A stretch of DNA of 43,423 nucleotides from CAYTMY01 sp964618075 (GCA_964618075.1 CAZTZO010000012.1:1-43423); one strand, 5' to 3'; counted from the stretch's first letter, positions 1-7,633 are shown. Numbers and translations are program-made. Notes: generated by a model not told the origin, from the letters alone.

Positions 1-29
1 CGTAGTTGAGATTATCGAATAATTTTAAA

Positions 30-57
30 AAGCTCACTTTTTAAGTGAGCTTTTTTT
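30..57. terminator. hairpin terminator, probably bidirectional
   Basis: Ten-base arms AAGCTCACTT (30-39) and AAGTGAGCTT (43-52) enclose a TTT loop and run into seven Ts (51-57). AAAA at 27-30 precedes the left arm. It lies just beyond the end of the leftward transglutaminase remnant, and the T-run suits a rightward transcript entering from outside the window. Confidence 0.75.
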
Positions 58-67
58 ATTTACACAA

Positions 68-674
68 TTACACTGTTCTTTGATGAGTTTTATCGAAATC
101 AGCTTCGGTTTCGATCAATCCGTTGAAAACATCGGAAATATTTTTTGCATTTTCAAGCATTTGCATTATCGGAGTATATGCATTGGAATATATTCCATCA
201 TAGAAGTATTCTTCTCTGTTATTAATATTCTCAAATGCATGTATTGATTGAGCGCAATTTATTAATTCTTCTGCGTGTAAATCAGTACTGCTTAAATCAT
301 ATTCCTTCCAAAATCCATTAATAAATGCTGCATTAAAACAATGAATACAATACTGCTTATGGGGATTTTCAGATAGTATCACACGCTGAAACGAAGTCCG
401 GCTTTTATCCCTTGCAAGCGCAGCAGCGCACACAAAAGATTAGACTGGCATGATAAATACCCGTTTTGTACCTAAGCACATCAGACGCCTTAGCCGTCAC
501 ATAATTGCTGTCTACACGAAATGAATGAGGGATATTCCTGCGTAAATAAGAGAAGGCTGTTACTATCTTTTGCATATCAGTCATCGTAGCATCAAACAGC
601 TGTGAAGCAAGATTTGATATTATTACGTTTGAATAATCCATATACTCATTTTCTAAAAGATATTGGCTTACCAT
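68..674 (-). pseudogene. decayed transglutaminase-like cysteine peptidase gene
   Basis: Joining three frames restores a transglutaminase-core protein. The first frame (from ATG at 674) has an N-terminal helical region, then the family signature 'ASDVLRYKTGIxHA'. Adding one base near 443-447 restores 'KSNLLCALLRLQG'. Adding a second near 391-395 restores 'FQRVIL...YCIHCFNAAF', which carries the His motif, and then 'EEYFYDGIYS'. The catalytic Cys expected in GICHA is Tyr (TAT at 453-455). Two independent one-base losses plus loss of the nucleophile indicate real decay rather than one sequencing error. The gene starts 6 bases after the upstream lipoprotein stop, so the pair was once an operon. 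Members of this family are usually a little over 200 residues, and the rebuilt product is about that size. Confidence 0.8.
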
Positions 675-680
675 TTATAA

Positions 681-1742
681 TTACTTATTTGTATTATCCT
701 TTTCAGTGGGATACCTTTCGATGTAATAGCCGGACGCCGTGTAATCCTCGAAGGACATATCCGCCCCCTGTGCGTTCGATACGGAAAATGAAGGTATAAG
801 ATAAACGCCGTCCTTGGACTTCTTTATATCGAAATCATCTCCGATAAGCAGATTCATTGAAAGCTTTATCGTCTCTCTTATCATGGACGGAGAATAATAC
901 ATTGTGAACAATTTTGTTTCAAGCTTTGTGTCTGAGTATAATTTTAAAGTGTCCTTATCTGCACCAATGCTTGTGACCAGCTTTACATCCAAGGTATATG
1001 CTCCCTTGTATTCCTCAAGAGCATTTAGTATGCCCTTTGCCATTTCGTCATACTGCGTCACGATGAGCTTTAAAGATTCCACATCCTCCTGTGAGGCTGT
1101 TTTTAACCACGTTGCGACAGCGTTTTTAGCGTCCTGCTGCGTGTAGTTGCCGTAAATGGTATCACCCTTCTGTACAAACTTATTCGCACTTAATGTATCG
1201 TAAAACGTGTTGAGCATAGCGGTGCTTGCTGAAAGCTTGTCACTTGCCACAACAAGGTAACCTACAGTTTCGTCATTGGCAAAGTAGCTTTGAATATATT
1301 TAGCAGTTGCAGTAGCTATCCCACTACGGTCAGGCATCATATCAATAGTACCTGCGGCATTGTCGATGAGCTTATCATAAATTATAACCTCGACTCCCGC
1401 ATTGCTTATCGACTTTACTGCGTTACGTACAGATTCGGCGTCTATAGGACAAACAATAAGCATATCGAGATCATTTTCTTCATTAACCTTCCCTATCGCC
1501 GTCACCTGTTCAGCAGAGGTTGCACCTTGAGTTATTATTATATCGACCTGCGAATGCTCCTGCATGGTTTCTTCGGCTTGCTTTTGAGCCTGTTGTTTCA
1601 TTTCTTCGACATAGCCGACCCCAGTGGGCAGCACCATTGCCACGGTATAATGACTTTGCGGTACCCTTGTATTTGTGCTGCATGACGTTATAAAAAATAA
1701 TAGTATTACCGACATTATAATCGCCGATACTTTTTTAATCAT
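681..1742 (-). CDS. periplasmic-binding-protein-like lipoprotein (sugar-binding type)
   Basis: This 353-residue protein has a lipoprotein signal: basic start, hydrophobic stretch, then lipobox 'FITSC' with Cys21. The mature part fits the type 1 periplasmic-binding fold (Peripla_BP_4/RbsB-like), with 'YTVAMVLPTGVGYVEEM' near residue 32, an 'IDIIITQGAT'-type strand, 'MLIVCPIDAESV' and 'VIIYDKLI'. Such proteins bind sugars or similar ligands outside the membrane for ABC import or chemotaxis. No ABC permease or ATPase lies nearby, so it may be a sensor or an orphan receptor. The start is supported by AGAGGA 5-6 bases upstream and a good promoter at 1781-1809. The only operon partner is the broken transglutaminase gene. 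The fold assignment is fairly firm; the ligand is unknown. Confidence 0.75.
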   Translation of the reverse strand: MIKKVSAIIMSVILLFFITSCSTNTRVPQSHYTVAMVLPTGVGYVEEMKQQAQKQAEETMQEHSQVDIIITQGATSAEQVTAIGKVNEENDLDMLIVCPIDAESVRNAVKSISNAGVEVIIYDKLIDNAAGTIDMMPDRSGIATATAKYIQSYFANDETVGYLVVASDKLSASTAMLNTFYDTLSANKFVQKGDTIYGNYTQQDAKNAVATWLKTASQEDVESLKLIVTQYDEMAKGILNALEEYKGAYTLDVKLVTSIGADKDTLKLYSDTKLETKLFTMYYSPSMIRETIKLSMNLLIGDDFDIKKSKDGVYLIPSFSVSNAQGADMSFEDYTASGYYIERYPTEKDNTNK

Positions 1743-1780
1743 ATAATCCTCTTTAAATGTATCTATTTTGTAACATCTTA

Positions 1781-1809
1781 ATTATAGTGATTTCTCATGT
1801 TGAAAGCAA
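1781..1809 (-). promoter_or_regulatory. sigma-A-type promoter of the lipoprotein gene
   Basis: Read leftward: TTGCTT (complement of 1804-1809), a 17-base spacer, then a perfect TATAAT (complement of 1781-1786). It sits about 40 bases before the ATG at 1742. Confidence 0.6.
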
Positions 1810-1943
1810 CAATAATAGTAATCTTTTCCTTTTATCCTTATGTGTTAAACAACAGCGTCCTTATTTATAAACATATGCTTTACAAAATTATGCTGAGTAT
1901 GATTATTTAATAATATTGTAATCATATCTTCATAAAGTATGTG

Positions 1944-1949
1944 TATAAT
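1944..1949 (+). promoter_or_regulatory. -10 box placing the transcript start at the ATG (leaderless)
   Basis: A perfect TATAAT ends at 1949, so the expected +1 is 1956, one base before the ATG at 1957. There is no purine-rich ribosome-binding site before this ATG or before the alternative ATG at 1939. The -35 is poor. The layout suggests a leaderless mRNA. Confidence 0.5.
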
Positions 1950-1956
1950 TTCTATT

Positions 1957-3564
1957 ATGGAAAATATAACATCTGGTTCAATAAATAAAACTACTCCTGT
2001 CGGCATTTGTAAAACCGATACTAAATACCCTTTAGTTAGCGGTAAGCTCCCTGTTATCCTTTCGGTAAGCGGTATTGACGGCATACCGGAAGAAAACTAT
2101 GTTTCTATAAGAGAAAAAACGAAGTATGTGCTTCAAAGGATAAAGGCAGTGCTATCTGACACACCTTTATATATGATGAGTACATTTCTAACCGACTCGC
2201 AGCGATTGGTCTGTGAAATAGCCGATGAAGAAAATATTCCTATTATCTTTGTATTGCCCTATGAATTGAAAAAATACCGAAAAGAGTTTGTCTCAAGCGA
2301 CGCGTATGCTTTTGAGCATCTTTATAATATCGCTGTAAAAACCGTGAGTATATACGAAAATGAAAAAATGCTCATACATACGGATATACAGTATTCATTA
2401 AAAAATGCTCTGAATTTCATGCGCGAAAACTCACTTATCATGCTTGAATTAAGTGATGATGAGCCGAAAGCTTTTATTCCGTATGATAATAATCCAACAA
2501 ACAACAAGACCATACACATCAAAACGCCGCAGGACGGAGGCAAGTACACGCCTAACGTTATGAGCGTAGAGCTAAGTGAATTAAACGATGATAAACTGTC
2601 TGAAATACTAAATGGTATTCAGGCGTATAATAAAGATATAACAAATAGCAATATACCTACGAGTGACTCTACGATAAATGATGAAAATACCTCTAAAGAC
2701 TGTTATAAAAAAACGGCAGAGCTTGCCTTGAATTTAAGTGAGAAAAATAAAAAACACTATAAAAATATATTAAATATTCTTTTCTTTCTCACATTAGCCG
2801 CCATGTGCTCTTTTGTATTGTTCACAATATGTAAATTTGCCTTTGCGCTTTTGCTTTGTGCGGTATTTATTATTGCCGATATTTTGACTTATTCATGCTT
2901 CGCAATTAAAGATTCTAAAACTAAATCAAAAGATTACATGCTTTTATCAAAGCTTTCTTCGCTTCAGGCAGAAATATCAGCCTTAGGCATTAATTGCAAT
3001 GCCTATGATTGCCTGAGCATTTCACAAAAAAATGAAATCCCATGGATAGTATCGGGTTTAAGAGCACTTAAATTTATAAATGGTGACGCAAATACCGACT
3101 ATACCGATTTGGAGGTTAACAGGCAGGCTGTAAAGGAATTTGCAATAAAAAATGCGAATCATCACGCGCTGTGTGCGCAGAAACAAGAAAAAATGACAAA
3201 AAGAGAAAGAACAGCCGTAAATATAACGGGAATATTATCCGGAAGTTTGTTTGTTACTCTGATCATTCTTGCTCTAAGCGTACCGCCCGCCGTCATGTTG
3301 TCATTAAATACCTCTTATTTTACTTATATACTCATGGCTCCTGTTACGGAAATAACCTTTGGGTGCATATTTTCTCTGTTTTCTCTTCTGTGTATAAAAA
3401 GGCTGATATCCCCTTATCCGAAGAGACTTGAATACCATAACAAGCTAAAAGAAAGCTATTTGTCTGCCAGTGACAATTTACAAAATAATGAAAATATTTC
3501 CTCGGACATTTTTCTTGATATGCTTGTAGATGATATAGAGTTGAGCTTTACGTTACGCATATAA
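1957..3564 (+). CDS. SLOG-SLATT-like fusion membrane protein (putative conflict/nucleotide-sensing effector)
   Basis: About 535 residues from ATG 1957 (an in-frame ATG at 1939 is possible). Residues ~31-160 resemble a SLOG Rossmann-like domain: 'LPVILSVSGID', then 'MMSTFLTDSQRLVCEIAD' and 'IPIIFVLPYELKKYRKEF'. Homologues usually read GVTGHR, then 'SxLAxGADRLVA', then 'VLPxPxxxYxxDF', so the nucleotide-site residues are partly lost here. A low-complexity linker (~205-250) follows. Then come two pairs of membrane helices (~270-315 and ~423-480), separated by a soluble part with 'YMLLSKLSSLQ' and 'KNEIPWIVSGLRAL', matching the SLATT-type 'YRALAExLRVQ...ELDWIRxALR' pattern. SLATT proteins are proposed pore-forming effectors controlled by nucleotide ligands. 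The gene stands alone. Family assignment is by pattern memory; function is inferred. Confidence 0.6.
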   Translation: MENITSGSINKTTPVGICKTDTKYPLVSGKLPVILSVSGIDGIPEENYVSIREKTKYVLQRIKAVLSDTPLYMMSTFLTDSQRLVCEIADEENIPIIFVLPYELKKYRKEFVSSDAYAFEHLYNIAVKTVSIYENEKMLIHTDIQYSLKNALNFMRENSLIMLELSDDEPKAFIPYDNNPTNNKTIHIKTPQDGGKYTPNVMSVELSELNDDKLSEILNGIQAYNKDITNSNIPTSDSTINDENTSKDCYKKTAELALNLSEKNKKHYKNILNILFFLTLAAMCSFVLFTICKFAFALLLCAVFIIADILTYSCFAIKDSKTKSKDYMLLSKLSSLQAEISALGINCNAYDCLSISQKNEIPWIVSGLRALKFINGDANTDYTDLEVNRQAVKEFAIKNANHHALCAQKQEKMTKRERTAVNITGILSGSLFVTLIILALSVPPAVMLSLNTSYFTYILMAPVTEITFGCIFSLFSLLCIKRLISPYPKRLEYHNKLKESYLSASDNLQNNENISSDIFLDMLVDDIELSFTLRI

Positions 3565-3617
3565 ATATATGATGAATAAATCATTTTTAAAGGCATAGCG
3601 TTAATTATTACAAGGTG

Positions 3618-3623
3618 TATAAT
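3618..3623 (+). promoter_or_regulatory. probable -10 box for cysK
   Basis: TATAAT lies 45 bases before the cysK ATG in the only gap upstream of the gene. No good -35 is visible 17 bases upstream. I saw no T-box or S-box structure in this short leader. Confidence 0.4.
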
Positions 3624-3667
3624 ATAATTAAATTTGTTAAAAAGCAAAAAAGACAGGAGACATCTTA

Positions 3668-4591
3668 ATGAATATTAAAAAAAATGCACAGGAGCTTATA
3701 GGGAATACACCGCTTTTAGAGCTTCATGCAATAGAAAAAAGTGAAAATTTATCTGCCAAGCTGTTTGCAAAGCTTGAATGCTTCAATCCCGCCGGAAGTA
3801 TTAAGGACAGGACTGCTTTATATATGATAAACGATGCAATAGAAAGAGGACTTCTCAAGCCCGGCGGTTTGATAATTGAGCCAACAAGCGGAAATACGGG
3901 CATTGGAATTGCCTTTATCGCAAGAATGCGCGGTTATAAAGTCATATTGACAATGCCTGAAACAATGAGCGTTGAAAGGCGCAACCTCTTAAAGGCATAC
4001 GGTGCGCAAATTGTGCTTACAGACGGAAATCAAGGAATGGCAGGCTCAATTAACAAGGCAAAGGAATTACAAAAAGAAAACGAGGGCAGTATAATACTGG
4101 GGCAGTTTGAAAATCCGTCGAACCCAAAGGCTCACTACGAAACTACCGGGCCTGAAATTTATAATGACTGCGACGGCAAAGTAGATATATTCGTTGCCAC
4201 AGTCGGTACCGGCGGAACATTTTCAGGAACGGCAAAATACTTAAAAAGCAGGAATGAGAAAATTTATACAATAGCCGTTGAGCCTGAAAGCTCTGCAGTT
4301 CTTTCAGGCAAAGAAGCTCACCCACATAAGATACAGGGTATAGGAGCAAATTTTGTCCCTGAAATAATGGATATGTCCGTTTGCGATGAGATATTTACCG
4401 TTACGGACGAGGGCGCATATGAATGGACGAAAAAAATGGCAGATTATGAAGGCTTGCTCGTCGGAATATCCTCAGGCGCAGCTTTATGCGCTGCCGTGAA
4501 GATTGCTAAGAAGAAAGAAAACAAAGATAAAAGGATTGTTCTAATAATGCCGGATTCCGGAGAACGCTATCTTAGCTCAGACGTATTTTAA
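3668..4591 (+). CDS. cysK: cysteine synthase (O-acetylserine sulfhydrylase A)
   Basis: PLP enzyme converting O-acetylserine and sulfide to cysteine in the cytosol. The 307-residue length is normal. It shows the N-terminal 'LIGNTPLLEL' signature, the PLP lysine in 'AGSIKDR' (Lys46), the substrate loop 'TSGNTG' (73-78) and the phosphate-binding 'GTGGT' (180-184). The C-terminal 'PDSGERYLSSDVF' is also typical. AGGAGA lies 8 bases before the ATG. It is a single gene ended by the strong hairpin at 4598-4632. No serine acetyltransferase gene (cysE) is adjacent. The 'SGNTG' loop with 'GSIKDR' favours cysteine synthase over cystathionine beta-synthase or threonine synthase. Confidence 0.95.
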   Translation: MNIKKNAQELIGNTPLLELHAIEKSENLSAKLFAKLECFNPAGSIKDRTALYMINDAIERGLLKPGGLIIEPTSGNTGIGIAFIARMRGYKVILTMPETMSVERRNLLKAYGAQIVLTDGNQGMAGSINKAKELQKENEGSIILGQFENPSNPKAHYETTGPEIYNDCDGKVDIFVATVGTGGTFSGTAKYLKSRNEKIYTIAVEPESSAVLSGKEAHPHKIQGIGANFVPEIMDMSVCDEIFTVTDEGAYEWTKKMADYEGLLVGISSGAALCAAVKIAKKKENKDKRIVLIMPDSGERYLSSDVF

Positions 4592-4597
4592 TTTTTT

Positions 4598-4632
4598 AAT
4601 ATCCGCCGCTATTAATAGCGGCGGATATTTTA
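4598..4632. terminator. bidirectional terminator between cysK and apbE
   Basis: Sixteen-base perfectly complementary arms, 4598-4613 and 4614-4629, contain the GC-rich core CCGCCGCT/AGCGGCGG with Ts on both sides. It overlaps the end of the leftward flavinyltransferase gene and so serves two convergent genes. Confidence 0.85.
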
Positions 4633-5640
4633 CTGATTGGTTTTGAAGTCGCATACATTTTCCAAACCGTCGGAAGCTTTAATATTGTAGCTGTTATCGA
4701 TAAATACCGCATACACTCCGTCAATAGAGTTTATCAACTCCATACCCTTTTCTTCTCCCAACAAAAAACAAATAGTAGAAAGCGCGTCGCCGTCAACGGA
4801 TTCATTGCTGAAAATAGTCACGTCGGTAAGATTATTTCTCACGGGATAGCCTGTGGAAACGTCTAAAATATGGTGATATAATGTACCTCCTATATAAAAG
4901 TATCTTTGATATGTTCCGGAGCTGACTATGGATGTGTCACCTATGGCAGCTGTAGCGATAGTTTCATTTTGCTCCTTGAAGGGATACTGTATGCCTATGT
5001 TATATTTTCCGCCGTCTGGTTTTTCCCCCACACAAAGCACGTTTCCGCCCAGATTGATTATTGCGCCCTGAACATTTTTACTTACAAGATAGTCCTTTAT
5101 CCTATCGGCTATATATCCTTTTGCAATCGCACCGAGATCTATTTTTGTTTCGTCGTCCGAAAAAGTAACGGTGTTGTTTTCTACCTTTACTTTTTCATAG
5201 CCTACATGCTTTAAGGCTTCTTCTATCTTATCGTCAGAAGGAATATTATGCTCTTCGCTTTTAAAGTCCCATAAGTCCGTAAGCGTACCCACGGTAATAT
5301 CGAACACACCGTTTGAAAGAGCGCTGTAATACAAGCCCTTTTCTATTAACTGCGCCGTTTCGTCGGAAACGCAGTTCGTTTGTCTCGAATTCAGCTTATA
5401 TATTTCACTTTCGGGCAGAGTTGCGGAAAACATTTTTTCGTATTTGTCGCATATATCAAAGCAGTCCTGAATAAGGCTCTTTTTCGTCGTTGAATACAAA
5501 GTAATGGTAACAACGGTATCGAGATAAAAACCGCTTTCGGAGATTTTTTTATTATTTTTGCCCTGACACGCGCTTGATGTAAACAGTAATAACACGCAAA
5601 GCGCTAAACATGTGTATTTCTTTGTTATGGTGGAAAGCAT
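4630..5640 (-). CDS. apbE: FAD:protein FMN transferase, ApbE/FmnB-type lipoprotein
   Basis: This 336-residue extracytoplasmic enzyme transfers FMN from FAD to Thr/Ser of target proteins, with Mg2+. A lipoprotein signal ends at 'TSSAC' (Cys25), so it is anchored outside the membrane. ApbE motifs appear in order: 'FDITVGTLTDLW', 'DLGAIAKGYIAD' (FAD/Mg site), 'NLGGNV', 'SSGTYQRYF', 'HHILDVSTGYP' and 'VDGDALSTI'. AGAAAGGG lies just upstream of the ATG. It is divergent from the NusG_II and Gx-family genes, a neighbourhood seen in flavin-based electron-transfer loci. No FMN-binding-domain acceptor protein is encoded in the window, so its substrate must be elsewhere. Confidence 0.93.
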   Translation of the reverse strand: MLSTITKKYTCLALCVLLLFTSSACQGKNNKKISESGFYLDTVVTITLYSTTKKSLIQDCFDICDKYEKMFSATLPESEIYKLNSRQTNCVSDETAQLIEKGLYYSALSNGVFDITVGTLTDLWDFKSEEHNIPSDDKIEEALKHVGYEKVKVENNTVTFSDDETKIDLGAIAKGYIADRIKDYLVSKNVQGAIINLGGNVLCVGEKPDGGKYNIGIQYPFKEQNETIATAAIGDTSIVSSGTYQRYFYIGGTLYHHILDVSTGYPVRNNLTDVTIFSNESVDGDALSTICFLLGEEKGMELINSIDGVYAVFIDNSYNIKASDGLENVCDFKTNQ

Positions 5641-5668
5641 TTTTCCCTTTCTCGTTCTATTATATGTG

Positions 5669-5681
5669 ATATACTGTATAT
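5669..5681. promoter_or_regulatory. 13-bp palindrome between divergent genes
   Basis: ATATAC-T-GTATAT is a perfect palindrome in the 77-base gap between apbE and the NusG_II gene, overlapping likely -10 sequences of both. It could be an operator controlling both directions, or simply AT-rich promoter sequence. Confidence 0.3.
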
Positions 5682-5717
5682 AATAACAAAATAAAACAGT
5701 TAATTAAATGATTTTAA

Positions 5718-6092
5718 GTGGATATGAAGAAAACAAGAAACGATATACTTCTTATTATATCGCTCGTTGCCGTTGCCGGTTGTCTTTTTTTAGCAAGCAA
5801 GCTGTTCATGAAGCAGGGAGCCTATGTTGAAGTAAAAGTTGCGGGAGAGCATTATGCCTCTTACCGACTCGATAAGGACGATACGATATATATTAATACA
5901 CAATATGGGAGCAATACACTTGTAATATCGGACGCTAAAGCGTACATTTCCGACGCCGACTGTCCCGATAAGCTGTGCGTTCATTTTTCGGCAGTATATA
6001 AAGACAAGCAAAGTATAATATGTCTGCCTCACAAGCTGGTGGTGGAGGTAAACAGTGATGACGACAACAGCCTTGATACTGTTGTTAACTGA
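5718..6092 (+). CDS. NusG domain II (Lin0431/EetA-like) membrane-anchored protein
   Basis: About 124 residues: one N-terminal membrane anchor ('ILLIISLVAVAGCLFLASKLF', ~10-30) followed by an extracellular beta-rich domain. That domain has 'YRLDKDDTIYIN', 'NTLVISDAKAYISDADCPDKLCV' and 'SIICLPHKLVVEV'. This DxDCPDKxCVH / CLPHKxVVEV pattern is the NusG_II small-domain family. The two conserved Cys (in DADCPDKLC) may form a disulfide. The start is ambiguous: GTG 5718 or ATG 5724, with AAGTGG very close to the ATG. It is 15 bases from the Gx gene, so they are co-transcribed. As I recall, EetA of the flavin electron-transfer locus belongs to this family; its exact role is unknown. Confidence 0.8.
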   Translation: MDMKKTRNDILLIISLVAVAGCLFLASKLFMKQGAYVEVKVAGEHYASYRLDKDDTIYINTQYGSNTLVISDAKAYISDADCPDKLCVHFSAVYKDKQSIICLPHKLVVEVNSDDDNSLDTVVN

Positions 6093-6107
6093 TATAAAGG
6101 ATAAAAA

Positions 6108-6593
6108 ATGAAAACAAAAGACATCGCCTTGTACGGCATTCTTATTGCCGCGGCAATGATACTAAGCTATATAGAAACATTTATACCCGTATTCGTCGCG
6201 GTCCCGGGAATGAAAATAGGTCTTGCAAATATAGTAATTGTATTTGCTTTGTACTCTATGGGTACAAAACAAGCAATAATTATTTCGTCGTTAAGAATAC
6301 TACTCGTTGCACTTACCTTCGGCAACACGTTTTCCATGCTGTATTCCGCTTGCGGAGCGCTTTTAAGTCTTATCATAATGGCTGTGCTTAAAAAAACAAA
6401 CTTTTTCGGCGTTACCGGAGTCAGTGTGGCAGGCGGGGTGTGCCACAACCTCGGGCAGCTCATCCTTGCGGCTTTTCTTCTTGAAACATCGCGTCTAATG
6501 TATTATTTGCCGTTTCTTTTAATCGCAGGTGTAATAACAGGAGCGCTTATAGGTCTTCTTGCCGCACTTATAACCAAAAGAGTAAAGATATAA
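6108..6593 (+). CDS. Gx transporter family membrane protein (EetB/Hpre_diP_synt_I-like)
   Basis: A 161-residue integral membrane protein with five or six helices. It shows the family signature 'ETFIPVFVAVPGMKIGLANIVIVFAL' and then 'VAGGVCHNLGQLILA'. This family is often misnamed heptaprenyl diphosphate synthase component I; it resembles small ECF S-components. It follows the NusG_II gene by 15 bases and sits opposite apbE, so the three genes probably act together in an envelope flavin or electron-transfer process. The family call is strong; the transported substrate is unknown. Confidence 0.85.
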   Translation: MKTKDIALYGILIAAAMILSYIETFIPVFVAVPGMKIGLANIVIVFALYSMGTKQAIIISSLRILLVALTFGNTFSMLYSACGALLSLIIMAVLKKTNFFGVTGVSVAGGVCHNLGQLILAAFLLETSRLMYYLPFLLIAGVITGALIGLLAALITKRVKI

Positions 6594-6614
6594 ATACAAA
6601 GCATTATGTAACAT

Positions 6615-7415
6615 TTACTTGTCTATTTTTATTTCGGACAGACCTGTAATAGAGCCTGTTCCGCTCGTTTTATAATAATGATTGTTAAAGACGATATCGT
6701 TGTCATGCAGCTTGAAGGATGCCTGTTTCTCTCCGTTTAGCGAAAAGCTCAGTAATACCGTTGTTCCCGTATCAATATAGTCCCCTGCGTCTCCCTCGAT
6801 CTTGATGTGAGAAAGAAGGTTGAATACTTTTTTGATAAACTCAGTATCTGTAAATACCTGTACCTCCTGAGCATATTCGCAGTGGTTAACATACACGCTG
6901 AGAGTATCAGGGGTTTTCGAATTAAAAGAAGCCGCCCATTTCGCACTGTCTTCACCAAAGAATTCAAAAAAGGAAATATCCTCAGGCGCTTTTGTTGGAT
7001 TAAATGAAATCTTGTTCAGATTATCGAAGCCGTCAATTTTATATCGTGTATTCTCACAAACAAACACTCCGTTTTCAAAAGTAAATGAGTAGCGTTTGCC
7101 GTCACTCATTATAAACGTATAAAAAACGTCGTTATCAGTTGTGGTTATATGGGATTTACCCTTTATTTTAATCGCTTTAAGCGCTTCAAACACTTTTTTT
7201 ATCGTATTATACTCGCTCGATGAATAAACAGTCCTGTCTCCTACTCCCTGAAAAGTCCTTTCAACAGATACGGGTACGTCACTGTAAAAAATATCACAAA
7301 ACGTCTTGTATTCGTCTCCCTTGAGCTCAAAAACGTTTTTACGAAAAGCGCATCCGCTCGCAAACAGACACATCACCAAAGAAGTTGCTATTATTGTCTT
7401 CATTTTTTTACCCAT
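6615..7415 (-). CDS. lipoprotein with two tandem copies of one domain
   Basis: This 266-residue protein has a lipoprotein signal ending at 'FASGC' (Cys22). I do not recognise a named family. Two halves align with each other. Copy 1 (~residues 72-134) has 'IKKVFEALKAIKIKG', 'FYTFIMSDGKRYSF' and 'ENTRYKIDG'. Copy 2 (~189-260) has 'IKKVFNLLSHIKIEG', 'VLLSFSLNGEKQASF' and 'NNHYYKTSG'. Each repeat looks like helix followed by beta strands, as in small ligand-binding or peptidase-inhibitor-like lipoprotein domains. GAGGGGA precedes the ATG. It is convergent with the Gx-family gene and expressed alone from an extended -10 at 7445-7455. Confidence 0.7.
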   Translation of the reverse strand: MGKKMKTIIATSLVMCLFASGCAFRKNVFELKGDEYKTFCDIFYSDVPVSVERTFQGVGDRTVYSSSEYNTIKKVFEALKAIKIKGKSHITTTDNDVFYTFIMSDGKRYSFTFENGVFVCENTRYKIDGFDNLNKISFNPTKAPEDISFFEFFGEDSAKWAASFNSKTPDTLSVYVNHCEYAQEVQVFTDTEFIKKVFNLLSHIKIEGDAGDYIDTGTTVLLSFSLNGEKQASFKLHDNDIVFNNHYYKTSGTGSITGLSEIKIDK

Positions 7416-7444
7416 CTCTTCCCCTCAACTATTTATTTATTATA

Positions 7445-7455
7445 ATTATATCACA
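7445..7455 (-). promoter_or_regulatory. extended -10 promoter of the repeat lipoprotein
   Basis: Read leftward the sequence is TGTGA-TATAAT, matching the TRTGN extended -10. It is about 30 bases before the ATG at 7415 and divergent from the promoter at 7483-7511. Confidence 0.5.
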
Positions 7456-7482
7456 TAAATACGAAATTGACCTATAAATATA

Positions 7483-7511
7483 TTGACGAACGGCTTATAT
7501 AGCAGTATAAT
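7483..7511 (+). promoter_or_regulatory. strong promoter with no protein gene behind it
   Basis: TTGACG (7483-7488), a 17-base spacer and TATAAT (7506-7511) give an expected start at 7518. The terminator at 7590-7632 follows before any plausible coding sequence. Confidence 0.65.
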
Positions 7512-7517
7512 ACTTAT

Positions 7518-7632
7518 AGTTTTGAATGTATGGCTGATTTGTCAAATTCAGCTGTTTTGTCAAAGCCGTAAGTAACTCCTTCCGTAAAAAAAAAGCAAGA
7601 GCGTGCACAGCCAATGCACGTTTTTGCTTTTT
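7518..7632 (+). ncRNA. candidate small RNA (~115 nt) upstream of addB
   Basis: The unit is bounded by the consensus promoter at 7483-7511 and an 18-bp terminator hairpin at 7590-7632. It contains no real ORF (the one ATG stops after three codons). The 5' part has TTTGTCAAA-like sequence twice and can fold through GGCTGA/TCAGCT pairing. An unpaired ACTCCTTCC (7575-7583), complementary to a strong Shine-Dalgarno sequence, lies just before the terminator, as in CU-rich regulatory RNAs of Firmicutes. Alternatively it is an attenuator leader of addBA, though addB has its own -10 box just after the terminator. Inferred from sequence only. Confidence 0.45.
7590..7632 (+). terminator. 18-bp terminator hairpin before addB
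   Basis: Arms 7590-7607 and 7615-7632 pair fully if two G-U pairs are allowed, with a 7-base loop and a T-rich 3' arm ending in GCTTTTT. It ends two bases before the addB promoter element. Confidence 0.75.
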
Positions 7633-7633
7633 A

